Below are positions 37,150 to 49,994 of a stretch of 64,000 nucleotides of DNA, piece after piece; the stretch's first letter is position 1; each line of letters opens with the position of its first letter. The position numbers and the translations under genes are program-made. Source of the DNA: Tetragonia tetragonoides (Eukaryota; Streptophyta; Magnoliopsida; Caryophyllales; Aizoaceae); assembly GCA_038025085.1 (NCBI GenBank), contig CM076145.1:49703206-49767205 (forward strand). The letters are read 5' to 3'. The notes below the pieces were generated by a model that had not been told where the DNA came from, did not search any database, and saw only the letters and a program-made list of their open reading frames with translations.

Positions 37150-38600
37150 AATTGGGTTCCCAAATTGCTATAATGTCACCCAAGAAGACCCGCATTTCTT
37201 CGACAAGTTATTTGGATTTTCGAATTTCATAATCACTCGTGATTTCAATCTTCGGTTTTTTTTAGAGGTGGTGACTAATGGGATTCGATAATTGGTTTTA
37301 AAGGTCTTCTATGGTCTCTGATGGTTTCTTATACGATATTGTGCGAAATTAAGAACTTTCTTTCCGTGACCGCTCATAAGCCTAACAAATGTGACTTTAT
37401 ATAGCCTTCATTTTCAGTTTTCCCGAGTCTGGTTGAAATTTTTGCCCAAACTTATCATAGGCGTTCATTATTACCCACGAGAACCCCGGTAGGTATTCGG
37501 GTCTCCGAACTTCATATTCACCGATGATTTTGGTGTTCGATCCTTTAGAGTGGGTGATTAGAAAAGAACTGTCAAAATCTAGTAGGGACTCGTTAACCGA
37601 CCTAAGTCTCTTATTAGTCCATTACCTATAGGAATGTATCATGCGATATGGTGCGAAAATAAGAACAATCATTCTACGACCGTTTAAAAGTCCAAAAAAG
37701 CGTGCATTATAACCTTCATTTTGGCTTTTTTGGGTCAGGTTGAGATTTTTCCCTAAACTTATCAGAGGGTCTACTGTTACCTAAGGGCCATCGTGCCCTT
37801 TGGAGGACATTCGAGTGTTCGGACTTCTTATTCATCCAAGATTTCGATATTCCGTTCTTAAAAGAGGGTGACTAGTAAATGACCGTCCAAACTTAATTAG
37901 GATCGGATAAACGGGTATGGGGGCCTCTTATGTTTTCTAAGGGTATCTTGTGTGATATGCTGCAAAAATAACGATTTTTTTTCCCGCCCCACCAGAAGCC
38001 CAAAAACATTTGATAATAGGCTTCTTTTTCGACTTTCCATTGTCCGATTTAGATTTTTGCCCAAACTTTTCTATGAGGTCTATTGTCCCCAATAGAACCC
38101 CCTGGTAGACCATTTGAGTTTGCGAATTTCATACACCCATGATTTCGAGGTGTTCGACCCGTTATCGTGGATGATTAGTAAAATAGTCTTCGAAACCTAA
38201 TAGGAAGGTCATTACCGACCCCATGGGGCTCTCATGTCCCGTGGGTGTGTGTAATGTGATAAATGCATTAGTAACAACTTTCGCCCCGCGACCCTTTAAA
38301 AATCTAAAAACCATGGATAATAGGCTTCATTTTCGGCTCATCGCGGATCGCTTGAGATTTTTGCCCGAATTTCTCCAATGGGTCCATTGTCACCTAAGAG
38401 GGTCTCCGATTCACCCGGTAGGTCGTTCGCATCTTCGAATATCGTATTCACCCATAATTTCGGTGTTCGGTCATTTAAAGTAAATAGCAAGCAAAGCGTT
38501 CGTCCATACCTAATAGGGACACAATAACGTGCCACGGAAATCTCTCATGTTCTCTAGAGATATCTTGTACCACATGATGAGAAGATAATAACAACTCCGT
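37150..38600 (-). repeat. Satellite-like array 2: about 4.5 units, inverted and more diverged
   Basis: The complement of the array 1/3 unit recurs. The segment tgtgcgaaattaagaac and variants is at about 37333, 37652, 37960, 38260 and 38571 (spacings 300-319 bp), each followed by agcctaac/agtccaaa, ttcattttc and atttttgcccaaac blocks. Orientation is opposite to arrays 1 and 3. It is more AT-rich and more diverged between units, suggesting an older array. Confidence 0.85.
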
Positions 38601-38829
38601 ATTTAGTAATATAAAGGTCACATTTTCGACTATTATTTCACTAAGAATGATTTGATTTCACCAAAAATTACGATAAAAATCGTCCAATACAAGTGTTTGG
38701 GTTGTTGGAGGAGGGGAAAAACTAAAAAGAGTGTAGTATTCCTAAGTTCTAACACCTAGAAGAAAGAAGGCTGAAAAAGGTCGTCCCTTTTTCCAAATTA
38801 CAGCACCGTCCAGGTGTCCAAGCAACACT

Positions 38830-38876
38830 CTCCCTCACTCCACTCTCTCTCCCCCCCCCCCCCTCTCTCTCTCTTC
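38830..38876 (+). repeat. CT-rich microsatellite with C12 run in the MBD8-like leader
   Basis: CTCTCT repeats interrupted by a run of about 12 C, then CTCTCTCT and a (CAC/CAT) stretch, ending about 45 bp before the ATG at 38921. Confidence 0.85.
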
Positions 38877-38920
38877 CACCCTGCCACTCACCATCACCAT
38901 CACCATCACCACGAGCAGAA

Positions 38921-41900
38921 ATGGCGGCAACAACGATCCCTCTGACCTCCATAGACATGTCCTCACTCACCCAGTCCGAGCTCCATACACTCTCTCTCCT
39001 CTCCAACGACACCCACCAGTATTGCTCCTCTAACGACACCGTTTCCTTCTCATCATCCCCAAACCCCCACCCCTCTAGTAATACTAATTCCTTCAACGAT
39101 AACATCATCCCTTCTACGACCAGCAAACAAACTTCCTCTCTCTCTCCTCTCAAACGGCGTCGTCATGGTCCTCTCTCTCTCCTCAAACGCGAACGCCACG
39201 AATCCACCTTGATCGTCAATTTCTTCAAACGCTACCTCCAATCCACCACAACCACACTACCCTCGCCGTGTCCGCGTATCGGACAACGACATGCGACACG
39301 GCTCCAATTTGACAATCCCGCCCTCGCCGGAGGAGAGGGAAAGAAGAGGAGGAGGCGGAGGAGAGAGAAAGAGACGGGTGTCGAGGGCGTCGTGGTGGTC
39401 GAGGAGGAGAGAGATAACGACGGCGGCGAAGGAGAGGGAAAGAAGAGGACATCGAGGAGGAGGAGGAGAGAGAATGTGGTGTCGAGTGTAGTGGTGATGT
39501 CTCTGCCGGCGTTAGGAGCCGAGGAGAGAGAAATTGGCGGCGGCGCGTTGATCGAATTGGACGATCGCGCCACCGGAGGAGAGAGAAAAAAGAGGAAACG
39601 GAGGAGAAAGAGTATGGGGAGTGTGGAGATTGTGAATAGGAATGGGGTGGTGGTGGACTTGGCAGCGTTAGCAGCGTTGGACGACGAGGAGAGAGAAAAC
39701 GAGGGCGGGCCGTATGGCGAAGAGTTGAGGAGGAGGGCAGGAGGGAAGGAGAGAGAAGAGGATTTGTTGAAAATGATGGCGGAGATGGAAGGGGAATGGT
39801 GTAGTCATAGAAAGAAGAGGAGAGTGATCAAAGCTTGTTTATTAGGGGATGCTTTACCTGTTGGTTGGAACTTGATTATTGCTCTTAGAAGGAGGGCTGG
39901 CCGATTTTCCCCCTATTGTCGCCGATATGTCAGGTTGATTAATTTGAAGTTCTTTCATAGTATTTCCTTTTGTTGCCAAAATATTCAAGTCTGTTTTGAA
40001 TTTATGAGCTAGTTTAGTGTCACTGGATATAATGTTGGGGATTTTGTGGTTTGATATATACACACTAGTATAGATTCAACTGCATTTGGATTCTTCTTGT
40101 GTGTGTTATTGTTGTATGGGTTATATATGTAAGGCGCGGGTTTGGAATGTTGTCGATATAAAGCTTGAATTACTGAAGCCTCATTGCTAAACATCTGCTG
40201 TGCTGTGTTAATGTCAGCGCGCACTCATGTGTGTACTGTGGGTTTTAGACCTTTCCATTTCATGGCATGGACCATTTGAGTATCAATCTCATAAGTATCA
40301 AGAAATATCATTCCTAAGAGTCTAAGACCCCAACTGCTTGCCCTTTTGCCTTTTCCAACTGATCCAAAGATGTATCTTGTGAAGAGCTCTAAATTTGTGT
40401 TATTGTTTTTTATTCTATTCTTGCAGTCCAACAGGAGAACAGCTTTCATCTTGCAAAGAGGTCTCGTCATACTTGCAATCTTATTTTGGGATAAATGATG
40501 CAAATCTTGTGAGGGATACTAGGGGTGAACTTCAGCAGATGCAGGTAGTTGGTTTAGGTAATGTAAGTTCACACATTGTGCGACATGGTCCAGTTTGTGC
40601 TATCCAACAGGAACTGTGCATGAACTCCAAGGAAGGCAACTCCTTGGTGGACATCCCTGATTCTACTGTACCTAATACATGCGTGCCTTTTGAATATGGG
40701 GAGGATGTTTCTGCTTTAGGCGTTGATAATCTACCAGATGTGCAAGTATGTGACCTTTACGAATGTCACACATGTAATGTGAGTTTTGATGTAAAGGATA
40801 AATATTTGCAGCATGTGTTGTCATCTCACCGTAGGACAACAAGGAGATACAGCCTTGGTTCGTCGGTAGGGGAAGGAGTAACCATTAAAGAAGGAAAGTT
40901 CGAATTGCAAGTTTTGTCATGAAGTTTTTGAAGAATACTGCCGCTACCTTGGTCATGTAGAAAACCATGTGAAGGACTGTGCCAGACGATCCAAAGATTC
41001 ACCCCTTCAGGTTACTGGCCTTGCAAGGTCACCTTGCATGTATCAGTTACAGAACACTGACAGCATTTCGAGAATGGATGCCTTGATTGAGATTGCACAA
41101 AGTTCAATCCTGGAGATCTGTCCTTATGTGCTTGAGAAGGAACCTTTAAGTGTTAGTAATGGTGACAAACCTAGTATGCTTGGAAATTTCAAACTTGGGG
41201 ATGCTGATTACAAAACTGAAAAGACTTTAGGTTCTTGCCCTGTTGAACTTGAAATAGAAAAGGGAAGTGGGGAACATGAAACTTCATCTGAAGAGTTGAA
41301 TCCTGGTGATAAGGTGGGTAAGATGTCAAATGATTATCCTAATAAGGTTGAAATGGGAAAAGGCAGTAGGGGAGATAAAACTTCATCAGAAGAGTTGAGT
41401 CCCTCACATGAGAAAGTGAGTGAGATATCAATGGCCAGTGGAGTTATTAATGACTCAGGTTCTTGTCCCATTGAACTTGGCATGCAAAAAGGCAGTGACA
41501 AAGACAAAAGTTCATTTAAAGGGTTGAGTCCATGTGATAAGGTGAGAGAGATATCAATGACTGACAGAGATAAAGTCGACTCAATTGTTTGTCTTAATGA
41601 GCTTGATATCAGAAAGAATGGCGGGGAAGACAAAACTTTGTCTGAAGAGTTGAATGTACATCATACTGTGAGTGATATATCGATGACTGAAGCAGAGACA
41701 GAGCAGCAAACTACTACCGGCAACAAAGCTTATTTTGATGCAACGAATGCAGAAATTGAGGGATCTGTTGATGAACCTAGAGGAGTGTTGAATATCCACT
41801 ATCCACTGTGCAATGAAACTCCTTCTGGTCTGGATGGTGCTGGAGGAAAGATTCATTCTGACTATATGGATAAACTTGGCCCAGAACATGCACAAGATTA

Positions 41901-42896
41901 TGTTGACAGTGAACTTGCACTTGTTTATGGTGAAAGTCACGCTTCTGGTTATACAGTTCCTCAAACGTCATTGAAGTCTTCATCACCATTTGATGAGACC
42001 CCAGGAAAGGTAATGCTTGTAATTTGGAACTAAATCTGAATTCCCGACATGAAACCATCCATTTTTTTTGTATTATTTTTTTTAAAATAACCCAAGCCTT
42101 AATATTTATTAATAATTCCCAGGGTGTAGAGCGCGAGTCTGCTTGTGCTTAACTTAAACTGGCTTTTATGATTGGCGTAACCAGGCTTTTGCCTCCTGCT
42201 GTTATCAGCTGTCTTCCATGTAATGACATCTTAGAGATCCTTTAAGGAAGCAAGTATTTACATATAGACTGTGGACATTTGTGAATGTTTAGGACCTAGG
42301 CTATCAGTTTCAAGAATGCTCTTTGTGCTTTGACATGCTCACGCACAAGTTTACTTTTGACTATGCAATTGGCTTCTTCTGTTGAGCAGTTGAGCTGTTT
42401 CGCATCCTGAGAAACTGTCGTTAAAGGAAGTGCTTTAAGTATTTTTTATGGAAGATGAAATCAATTAATCTGGTGCTATTGCGCTTACCAACAGGTTGGA
42501 CAGTATATGTGTGGTCATCATCAGAATTTGGAAAGTGTGATGGGGCCTGAGTATATGGAGTTGGATGTTATAGAACCTCAGATGTATAACTCTATGGCTG
42601 GAGAAGAATCCATTTCCCTCTCTGATGTATCCATGGGTTTCGAAAATAATACTGGCCTGGGACTGGGGCTTAATGCCTCTTGTAGATTGCAAGCAGGATT
42701 TCAACTAGACATGGAAGGCAGAGGTCTGACTACAACTCTCTGCGTCTGGTGCGGAGAAGAGTTCTGCCATGAGGTGGTTGGTGTTGAACCTCAGGCAGAT
42801 TCTGTTGGCTTCATGTGTCCAACTTGCAGGGCAAAGATCTCCAAGCAATTCAATGAATTGGAAACTAACTTTTCAATGAATCCTCACTTTTGTTAA
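38921..42896 (+). CDS. Methyl-CpG-binding domain protein 8-like, with a 1-base frameshift
   Basis: Exons 38921-39933, 40427-42009 and 42495-42896. Introns are GT-AG. The ATG at 38921 has good context (gaaATGGCGG). Exon 1 encodes a Ser-rich start and several Lys/Arg/Glu-rich blocks. The MBD-like segment (ALPVGWNLIIALRRRAG, CRRYV, then SPTGEQLSSCKEVSSYLQSY) is split by intron 1, as I recall for MBD8. Next comes a C2H2 finger (YECHTCNVSF...LQHVLSSH). A second finger (CKFCHEVF...GHVENH) is out of frame: ttcgaattgcaag at about 40899-40911 has one T too many, giving a stop at 40918-40920. Without it the exons sum to 999 codons. Four imperfect repeats follow (41230-41700), then a C-terminal CxxC/CPTC segment. 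The protein likely acts in the nucleus at chromatin; plant MBD8 may not bind methyl-CpG. Confidence 0.85.
41230..41700 (+). repeat. Four imperfect ~37-42-residue repeats inside the MBD8-like protein
   Basis: Units begin near 41235, 41341, 41464 and 41589. Each follows the pattern ELxxxKGSxxDKTSSEEL, then a short spacer and VxxISM. Unit spacing of about 106-125 bp indicates in-frame internal duplication in an acidic, probably disordered linker. Confidence 0.75.
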
Positions 42897-45380
42897 TGGA
42901 TGGTACCTTTTCTATACCCCCTTTTGGATGTAAATAATTGTGTACAGGTAGTTTGCGAAATAGGTAAAAGCTGCTTCCTTGTGGCCCTCTAGTTCTGTAA
43001 AAAAATATCTTAACCATATAATGACGACTGAATGGAAATTACCACCTTGTGGTTCTTTTTGAGGTATATTTAGTTTTCACTTCTCGTTCTTTCGTGGTTC
43101 TACCATCTTGGAAAGAGCAACAATTCCATTTTGTAAGTGCATGGCAAATGAGGAAAGTGAAGTTTCCTGTTATCTTTTTTTTTTTTTTGGATCAAAATAT
43201 CCTGTTATCTTAATGAAGATACTTGAAGTTGCCTGGAAAAAGAGGTTGATGGTTGCTCGAATGTTTAAGTAGATTTCAAGCAATGATCTTGCTTCTTAAG
43301 ATACATGTTTCTCTAAGACTGACACCATTTCTCTAAACCACATCTAGTAGTTCCAAATCATTTGTTCTGCTCTGTATTACAATAGATAAGGTAAAACTTG
43401 GTAAATTAGTCACTCAGGAGTATTCACCTGATAATTTTTTTGGATTCAATATATGAGATTAGATAAACTATAGAATAGAGGTGTTTGCCTGTGTGGCTGC
43501 CCATTTCTTATATTCAAAAAGTTCATGCCTACATTTACTATCAAATTGATTCATCTTCTTTCTGGTTATGCTGTAACTGTTTGCTTCATAGCTGATATTG
43601 TCTCCCCTGTATTTCGAGGACACTACTAGATTTTCTTAATGCATAATTGACAGTATTAAGTAGTTGTTCCAGTTCTGAAATTTTTTCCATTTGCTGCTAC
43701 GTTTAATGCTGTTCTTGCAGGTTGATATTAGTAATACAGGCAGGGGTTTCCGGTTCCTTCTACCTTGCTCCATAGCCATGCACAACTAATTCTGGGTTGC
43801 TTAGTAAACTGTTTCTGATTAGTTCCTTTCTTCTTTTTTTCCCTTTCTTGGGGGTTGGATGGGGGGGGGGGGGGGTTACATTCAGGAATGTTATATACAT
43901 GGAATATCATGAATTTTACTACTTTGCTTATGAAGGGTAAGATTGTACATAACAGGATTCCGTCCATACAGGGTGATGGCTATGGTAAGATTGCACTTTG
44001 CACATGTAAGTTTTAGTGTTTTTGACCTTTTGGTGTAAAGAATTCTACTAATTCTTTGTATGCTGCAAAGAAAATGGATCCTGGTTGCGTGCAGAGTTGC
44101 AGGTGAGGAAAATTCTAAATTCAATGGGGCGCCGCTGGGTTGGTTGGCAAATAGTTCAAAATTTTGACAAGATTGCAACATTCAGACATTTCATAGCCTT
44201 ATTTTTCTTCGGAGTGATATTATTTTGATGGTGGTAAGTATGTGCTCCATACTTCCATGTCACAGAAGAAACTGAAAATGTATTATACTCAAGTAAAAAG
44301 TTCTGTTTTTGGATGCCTGATTTGAACAAAACTAATACTAATAGAATGCCTTTCTCCAGTGCTCGTGTTAGGTGTAACTGCAGCAATGACATTGAGGTTG
44401 TATATCTTGCTTAGTGAGACGAAATGCTACATGTGATAAAGCTTTCTCAAGTGAGTTTGGATTCATTACTATATGTTGTGAAATATTTTGATTCTTGACT
44501 ATACATAGTGAGATGCCACTCTCCTGGATTGACTACTTGAATTTAGAACTTTTGGCAGATGAAATGCTTTCCTTGTCTTCTTTTGCTGTTTTACGTATGG
44601 AGATTATACTAGTATTTTTTTCTTTTAAGTTAGATGATGGAAAAGTCATTTACTCATTTCCTACCATGAATATTCAACTTTCTGAAGCTCATGTGATGAG
44701 ATAAACAAACATGTGTTATCCTTGCTGGTTGCTTTGTACTGTATCAAGTCTTACTTGAAATTTCATTGAGTTCAGAAGCCCTAAGAGGTCGATATTGAAA
44801 TGTGACGTATCTGTACGCAGTCACACTAGGCCTGATAAGAGCATCCTACTTCCTTGGAGGATCGAGTCCGTGACTTGACATGACGGCAAATGTTGAATTA
44901 CTATTTACTACTGCTTCAGACGTTGAATTCTCAGTACAGACCATCTGATCATCAATTTCTAAGATCAATTTGAAGGAGGACTGGCTGCCAGGACTCCCAA
45001 GAGGAGCACGTATGGTTATGGTCAGTGACGAGAAGCGATCCACTGGTGGAGGTCTGTGATGGGCTAGGTTGTATATTTGTATCTTGTATCCTGTATCTGA
45101 GAGGATAAATGCATGTTGTTCTCAACACATTGTGTACTGCTGTACTCTACTCTCTCGAAATGGAAGGATTATACTCCGATCCGTATTTACTTTGTATTCA
45201 ACCCATTGTCGTCTGATGTAACTTATTAATTACATTTTAGTAGTACTAATGGGAATTGAATTTCAGTACTTCTAATGGAATTTAGGCATGGGCATGTCTT
45301 TTCTTTGTTCTTTAGGGAAAGCCGAAGTAAAGATGTCTATAAACAAATTGGAGAACTTCACAAGATGTCTATAAGATGTC
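42897..45380. other. Intergenic region with no supported gene
   Basis: Includes the MBD8-like 3' untranslated region. A G14 run lies at 43861-43874. Short open frames on both strands lack recognisable domains. A run with possible acceptors (for example cttgcag near 43719) could belong to an alternative 3' end or a non-coding transcript, but nothing decides this. Confidence 0.4.
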
Positions 45381-45384
45381 TCAG

Positions 45385-45790
45385 CGCCTATATCCCAGCT
45401 CTGGTTCATGGATAAGATGCCACACCTTGTCCCAGCGTCATGACTCATGATCCATGATGAAACACTTTGTCCCAGTGTCATGACACATTACCCATGTCCC
45501 AACGACGCAACGTTAACAACGCCTTGTCCCATGACCCATTATGCAACACCTTGTTCCAGCGTCATGACGTAGCGCCCATGACCCATGACACAGCAGCCCC
45601 CATAACCCATGACGCTGCAACGCCTTGTCCCATGACACAGGAGCACCCATGACCTATGATGCAGTAGCGCCTTATCCCAGCGCTCAGCAACGCCCATGTC
45701 CTAGTGCCCAGTGCCCACTGCCCACTGCCTATGTCCCACGTCGCACGTCCCATGTCCTAGCGCCCATGACACATTACCCATGTCCCATGG
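45385..45790 (+). repeat. Short-motif degenerate repeat (CATGTCCCAGCGCC-type) bordering array 3
   Basis: Variants of catgacccatg, catgtcccagcgcc and cgccttgtcccatgac recur dozens of times over about 400 bp and run into array 3. A much shorter version (ccatgtcccagcgcccagcg, catgttctagcg) precedes array 1 at 18225-18270. Confidence 0.85.
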
Positions 45791-48700
45791 GTAAAATAAG
45801 AGTTCGGTGACTCGTATGACCGTTCCCGGGGTAACGGAGGTCCTCTAGGATCATGATGACAATCCGGCCCCGGGAAGCCAAAAATCGAAGGCTATAAATC
45901 CACGTTTTTTGGGCTTTCCGGAGGCACCAGAACGAAGGTTTACATTTTCTCACCACATGGCACGGGACATCCATAGGGGAAATGGGAGGTCCCTGGGGTT
46001 GGTTATCGGGTCCCTATTAGGCTGGAAGGGTGTTTTTACAGGACATCAATATATGAGCCACAACACCAAAAAATGGGTGATATCGAAGTTCGAGTATCGG
46101 GATGATCCTCGCGGGGTACCAAGTGTTCTCTAGGGTCATGATAGGCCCTCGGAGAAGTTTGGGAAAAAATGACATTAGAGGCCCATGAAGCCGAAAATGA
46201 AGGCTATAATCTATGTTTTTTGGGCTTTTGGGAGGCCTCAGAACGAAGATGGATATGTTTGCACCACATGACACAGGACATCCCTTGGGATATTGGAGGC
46301 ACTCAGGGTTGATTATCTGGTCTCTATTAGGGTTGTAAGGGCGTTTTACGGACACTAGTGTAAAGGGAGGAACATCGAAAGCATGAGTGTTATCGAAGTT
46401 CGAGGATCGAGATGACCCTTGCGGGGCGCCAAGGGTCCTCTAGAGTCTAGGGTCAAGATAGACAACTCTAAGAAGATTGGGAAAAAATAACATTCGGGGC
46501 CCGGGAAGCCGAAAACGAAAGTTATAATCTATGTTTTTTGGCTTTCGGGAGGCCCCGAAACGAAGGTGGATGTTTTTGCACCACGTCACACAGGACATCC
46601 CTAGGGGACATGGGACGCCATCGGGGTCGATTATCTGGTCCTTATTAACCTTGTAAGGGCGTTTTACGAGACACTAGTGTAAAGGCCGAAATACCGAAAG
46701 CATAGGTGAAATCGACGTTCGGGGATCGGGATGACCCTCTCGGAGCACCGAGGGTCATAACAGACCACCTGGAGAAGTTTAGGCAAAACTGACAATCGGG
46801 CCCCGAAAAGCCGAAAATCGAAGGCTATAATCCACGTTTCTTAGGCTTCCAGGAGGTCGCGGAACTAAGGTTTATATTTTCACACCACATGGCAAGGGAC
46901 ACCCCTAGGGGACATTGGAGGCCCATGGGGTCGGTTATCTGGTCCCTGTTAGGTTTGTAAGAGTGTTTTACGGACACTAGCGTAAAGGTCAAAACACCTA
47001 AAGTATGGGGAAATCGACGTTCAGGGATCGGGATGACCCTCTCGGGGCACCAAGGGTCTTGTAGGGTCTTGATAGACCCCCATGAGAAGTTTGGGCAAAA
47101 ATAACAATTGGGCCCAGGAAAGCCGAAAATCGAAGGCTAATCCACGTTTTTTTGGGCTTCCGGGAGGCCACGGAACAAAGGTTTATATTTTCACAACACA
47201 TTTCACTGGACACCCATAGGGGACATTGGAGACCCGTGGGGTCGGTTATCTGGTCTCTGATATGCTTATAAAAGCGTTCTATGGGACACTAATGTTAGGG
47301 TCGAAACATATAAAGTATGGGTGAAATCGACGTTCGGGGATCGAGATGACCCTCTCGAGGCACCGAGGGTCCTCTAGGGTCATGATAGACCCCCGGAAAG
47401 TCGAAAACGAAGGCTAATTCACGCTTTATGGGCTTCCGGGAGCCCCTGAACGAAGGTTTATATTTTCACACCACATGGCATAGGACACCCCTTGGGGACA
47501 TTTGATGCCTCCGGGGTCGGTTATCTGGTCCCTCTCAGGCTTGTAAGGGTGTTTTACGAGACACTAGCCTAAGGGTCAAAACACCTAAAGAATGGGTGAA
47601 ATCGACGTTTGGGGATCTGGATGATCCACTCGTGGCACCGAGGGTCCTAAAGGGTCACGATAGACCACCCGGAGAAGTTTGGGCAAAAATGACAATCGGG
47701 CCCCGGAAAACCAGGCTATAGCCTATAATCCACGTTTTTGGGGCTTCTTGGAGGCCCCGTAACGAAGGTCTATATTTTCACACCACATGACACGATACAC
47801 TCCTAGGGGACATTGGAGGCTCCTGGGGTCGGTTACCTGGTCCTTGTTAGTCTTGTAAAAGCGTTTTACGGGACACTAGTGTAAGGGTTGGAACACTTAA
47901 AGTATGGGTGAGATCGACGTTCGGGGATCGGGATGACCCTCTCGGCGCAGCGAGGGTCCTCTAGGGTCATGATAGACCCCTCGGAGAAGTTTGGTCAAAA
48001 ATGACAATCGGGCCCTGGAAAGCTGAAAATCGAAGGCTATAATCCACGTTTTTTGGGCTTTCGGGAGGCCACGGAACAAAGGTTTATATTTTTCACACCA
48101 CATGGCACAGGACACCCATAGGGGACATTGGAGGCCCCTGGGGTCAGTTATCTAGTCTGTTAAAAGAGAGATTTACGGGACACTAGTGTAAGGGTCGGAA
48201 CACCTAAAGTATGGGTGAAATCGACGTTCAGGGATCGGGATGACCCTCTCGGGGTAGCGAGGGTCCTCTAGGGTCATGATAGACCCGCCAGAGAAGTTTG
48301 GGCAAAAATGACAATCGGTCCACGGAAAGCTGAAAACGAAGGCTATAATCTACGTTTTTTTGGCTTCCGGAAGGCCCCGTAACAAAGGTGGATATTTTTG
48401 CACCACATCACACAGGACATCCATTTGGGACCATAGGAGGCCCTTGGGGTCGGTTATCTGATCCTTATTAGGCTCATGAGGGCGTTTAACGGGACACTAG
48501 TGTAAGAGCCGAAATACCGTAAGCATGGGTGAAATCTACGTTCAGGGATCAGGATTACCTCTCGGAGCACCGAGGGTACTCTAGGGTCATGATAGACCCC
48601 CGAAGAAGTTTGGGCAGAAATGACAATCCGGGAAGTCGAAAATCGAAGGCACCACATGGCACGGGACACCCCTAGGGGACATTGGAGGCCCCTGGAGTCG

Positions 48701-49560
48701 GTTATCTGGTTTCTATTAGGCTTGTAAAGGCGTTTTTCGGGACACTAGTGTAAGAGTCAGAACACCTAAAGTATGGGTGAAATCGACTTTCGGAGAATTG
48801 GGATGGCCCTCTCGAGATATCGAGGGTCCTTTAGGGTCATGATAGACCCCACGGAGAAGTTTGGGCAAAAATGGCTTCCGGCCCCGGAAAGGCGGAAATC
48901 GAATGCTATAATCCACGTTTTTTGGGCTTCCGGGAGGCCCTAGAACGAAGGTTTATATTTTCACATCACATGGCACGAGACTCCCCTAGGGGACATTGGA
49001 GGCCCATGGGGTTTGTTATCTGGTCCCTGTTAGGATTGTAAGGGCGTTTTACGGGGCACTAGTTTAAGGGTCGGAACACCTAAAATATGGGTGAAATCGA
49101 CGTTCGGGAATGGGGATGACCCTCTCATGGAATAGAGGGTCCTCTAGGATCATGATCGATCCCCGGAAGTTTTTGGGTAAAAATGACAACCGGCCCCCGG
49201 AAAGCTAAAAATCGTAGGGTATAATCCACGTTTTTTCGGCTTTCAGAAGGACCGGGAACGAAGGTTTATATTTTCGCACCACATGACACGGGACACTCAT
49301 AAGGGACATTGGAATCCCCTGGGGTCTGTTATTTAGACCCTGTTAGGCTTGTAAGAACGTTTTACGGAACACTAGTGAAAGGGTCGGAACAACGAAAGCA
49401 TGGGTAAAATCGACGTTCGGGGATTGGGGTGACCCTCTCGAAACACCGAAGATCATCTAGGATTATGATAGATCGCTCAGAAATATTTGAAAAAAAATGA
49501 TAACCGGGCCCCGAAAAACCAAAAAGTAAAGACCATAATCCACGTTGGTCCCAAAAAAAC
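45790..49560 (+). repeat. Satellite-like array 3: about 12 units of the ~310-bp repeat
   Basis: The gcgttttacgggacac anchor or a variant is at about 46031, 46343, 46657, 46963, 47274, 47551, 47860, 48168, 48483, 48731, 49037 and 49349. Spacings are mostly 306-315 bp, with one unit of ~277 and one of ~248 (internal deletions). Orientation is as in array 1. It is GC-rich, with conserved atcgacgttcggggatcggg, gtcatgatagacccc and ataatccacgtttttt blocks. Minus-strand open frames of up to 112 codons follow the repeat and are not taken as genes. Confidence 0.95.
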
Positions 49561-49994
49561 GTATCCCACAATCAAATCTTTGTCCTCAAAATTAAGAGAT
49601 GGAGTTTCCACTGTAGGATAATTCCCTTTTTTTTTTTTTTTTTACCAAATTCCTCCGATGGTTGGGCAGTTTCGTTAAGTTATATGTTTGTTTGTGGCTA
49701 AATTTTGAATTGATAATAAACTTATAAACTTAAAACAAATCTTGTGTGAAATCAGTTTACAATAGATGGGGTCACCTTTTATGAACCGTGACATCCGTGA
49801 TTCTAGTTTTACTAAAATATGCGTGTTACAGAAAGTTAAGAAAAGGACCGTCTTATAGAAGTTTTTGTACAATCTTATACATCTCCTCAGGAAAAAAAAA
49901 AAAAAAAAAAAAAAGGGGAAAAAGGGGGTTAATCTTAAACATTTGTGTATAAACTCCCACTTTCAAGTTTAGAATCCTCAATCAAATCAACAAT
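49561..49994. other. AT-rich spacer between array 3 and the tRNA gene
   Basis: Poly-T at 49628-49643 and poly-A near 49892-49913; otherwise no recognisable feature. Confidence 0.5.

Noticed and set aside
39232..39573. Antisense open frames opposite MBD8-like exon 1
   Set aside because: Shadow frames of a Lys/Arg/Glu-rich coding strand (they read Ser/Pro/Leu-rich); no independent support.
44846..45043. Minus-strand 65-codon frame and possible exon before array 3
   Set aside because: No domain, no chain of splice sites and no neighbouring exons that fit.
46017..46355. 112-codon minus-strand open frame in satellite array 3, and similar frames in arrays 1 and 3
   Set aside because: They follow the repeat unit, have no start context or exon structure, and vary between units. 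They are kept only as a question in the findings, not as genes.
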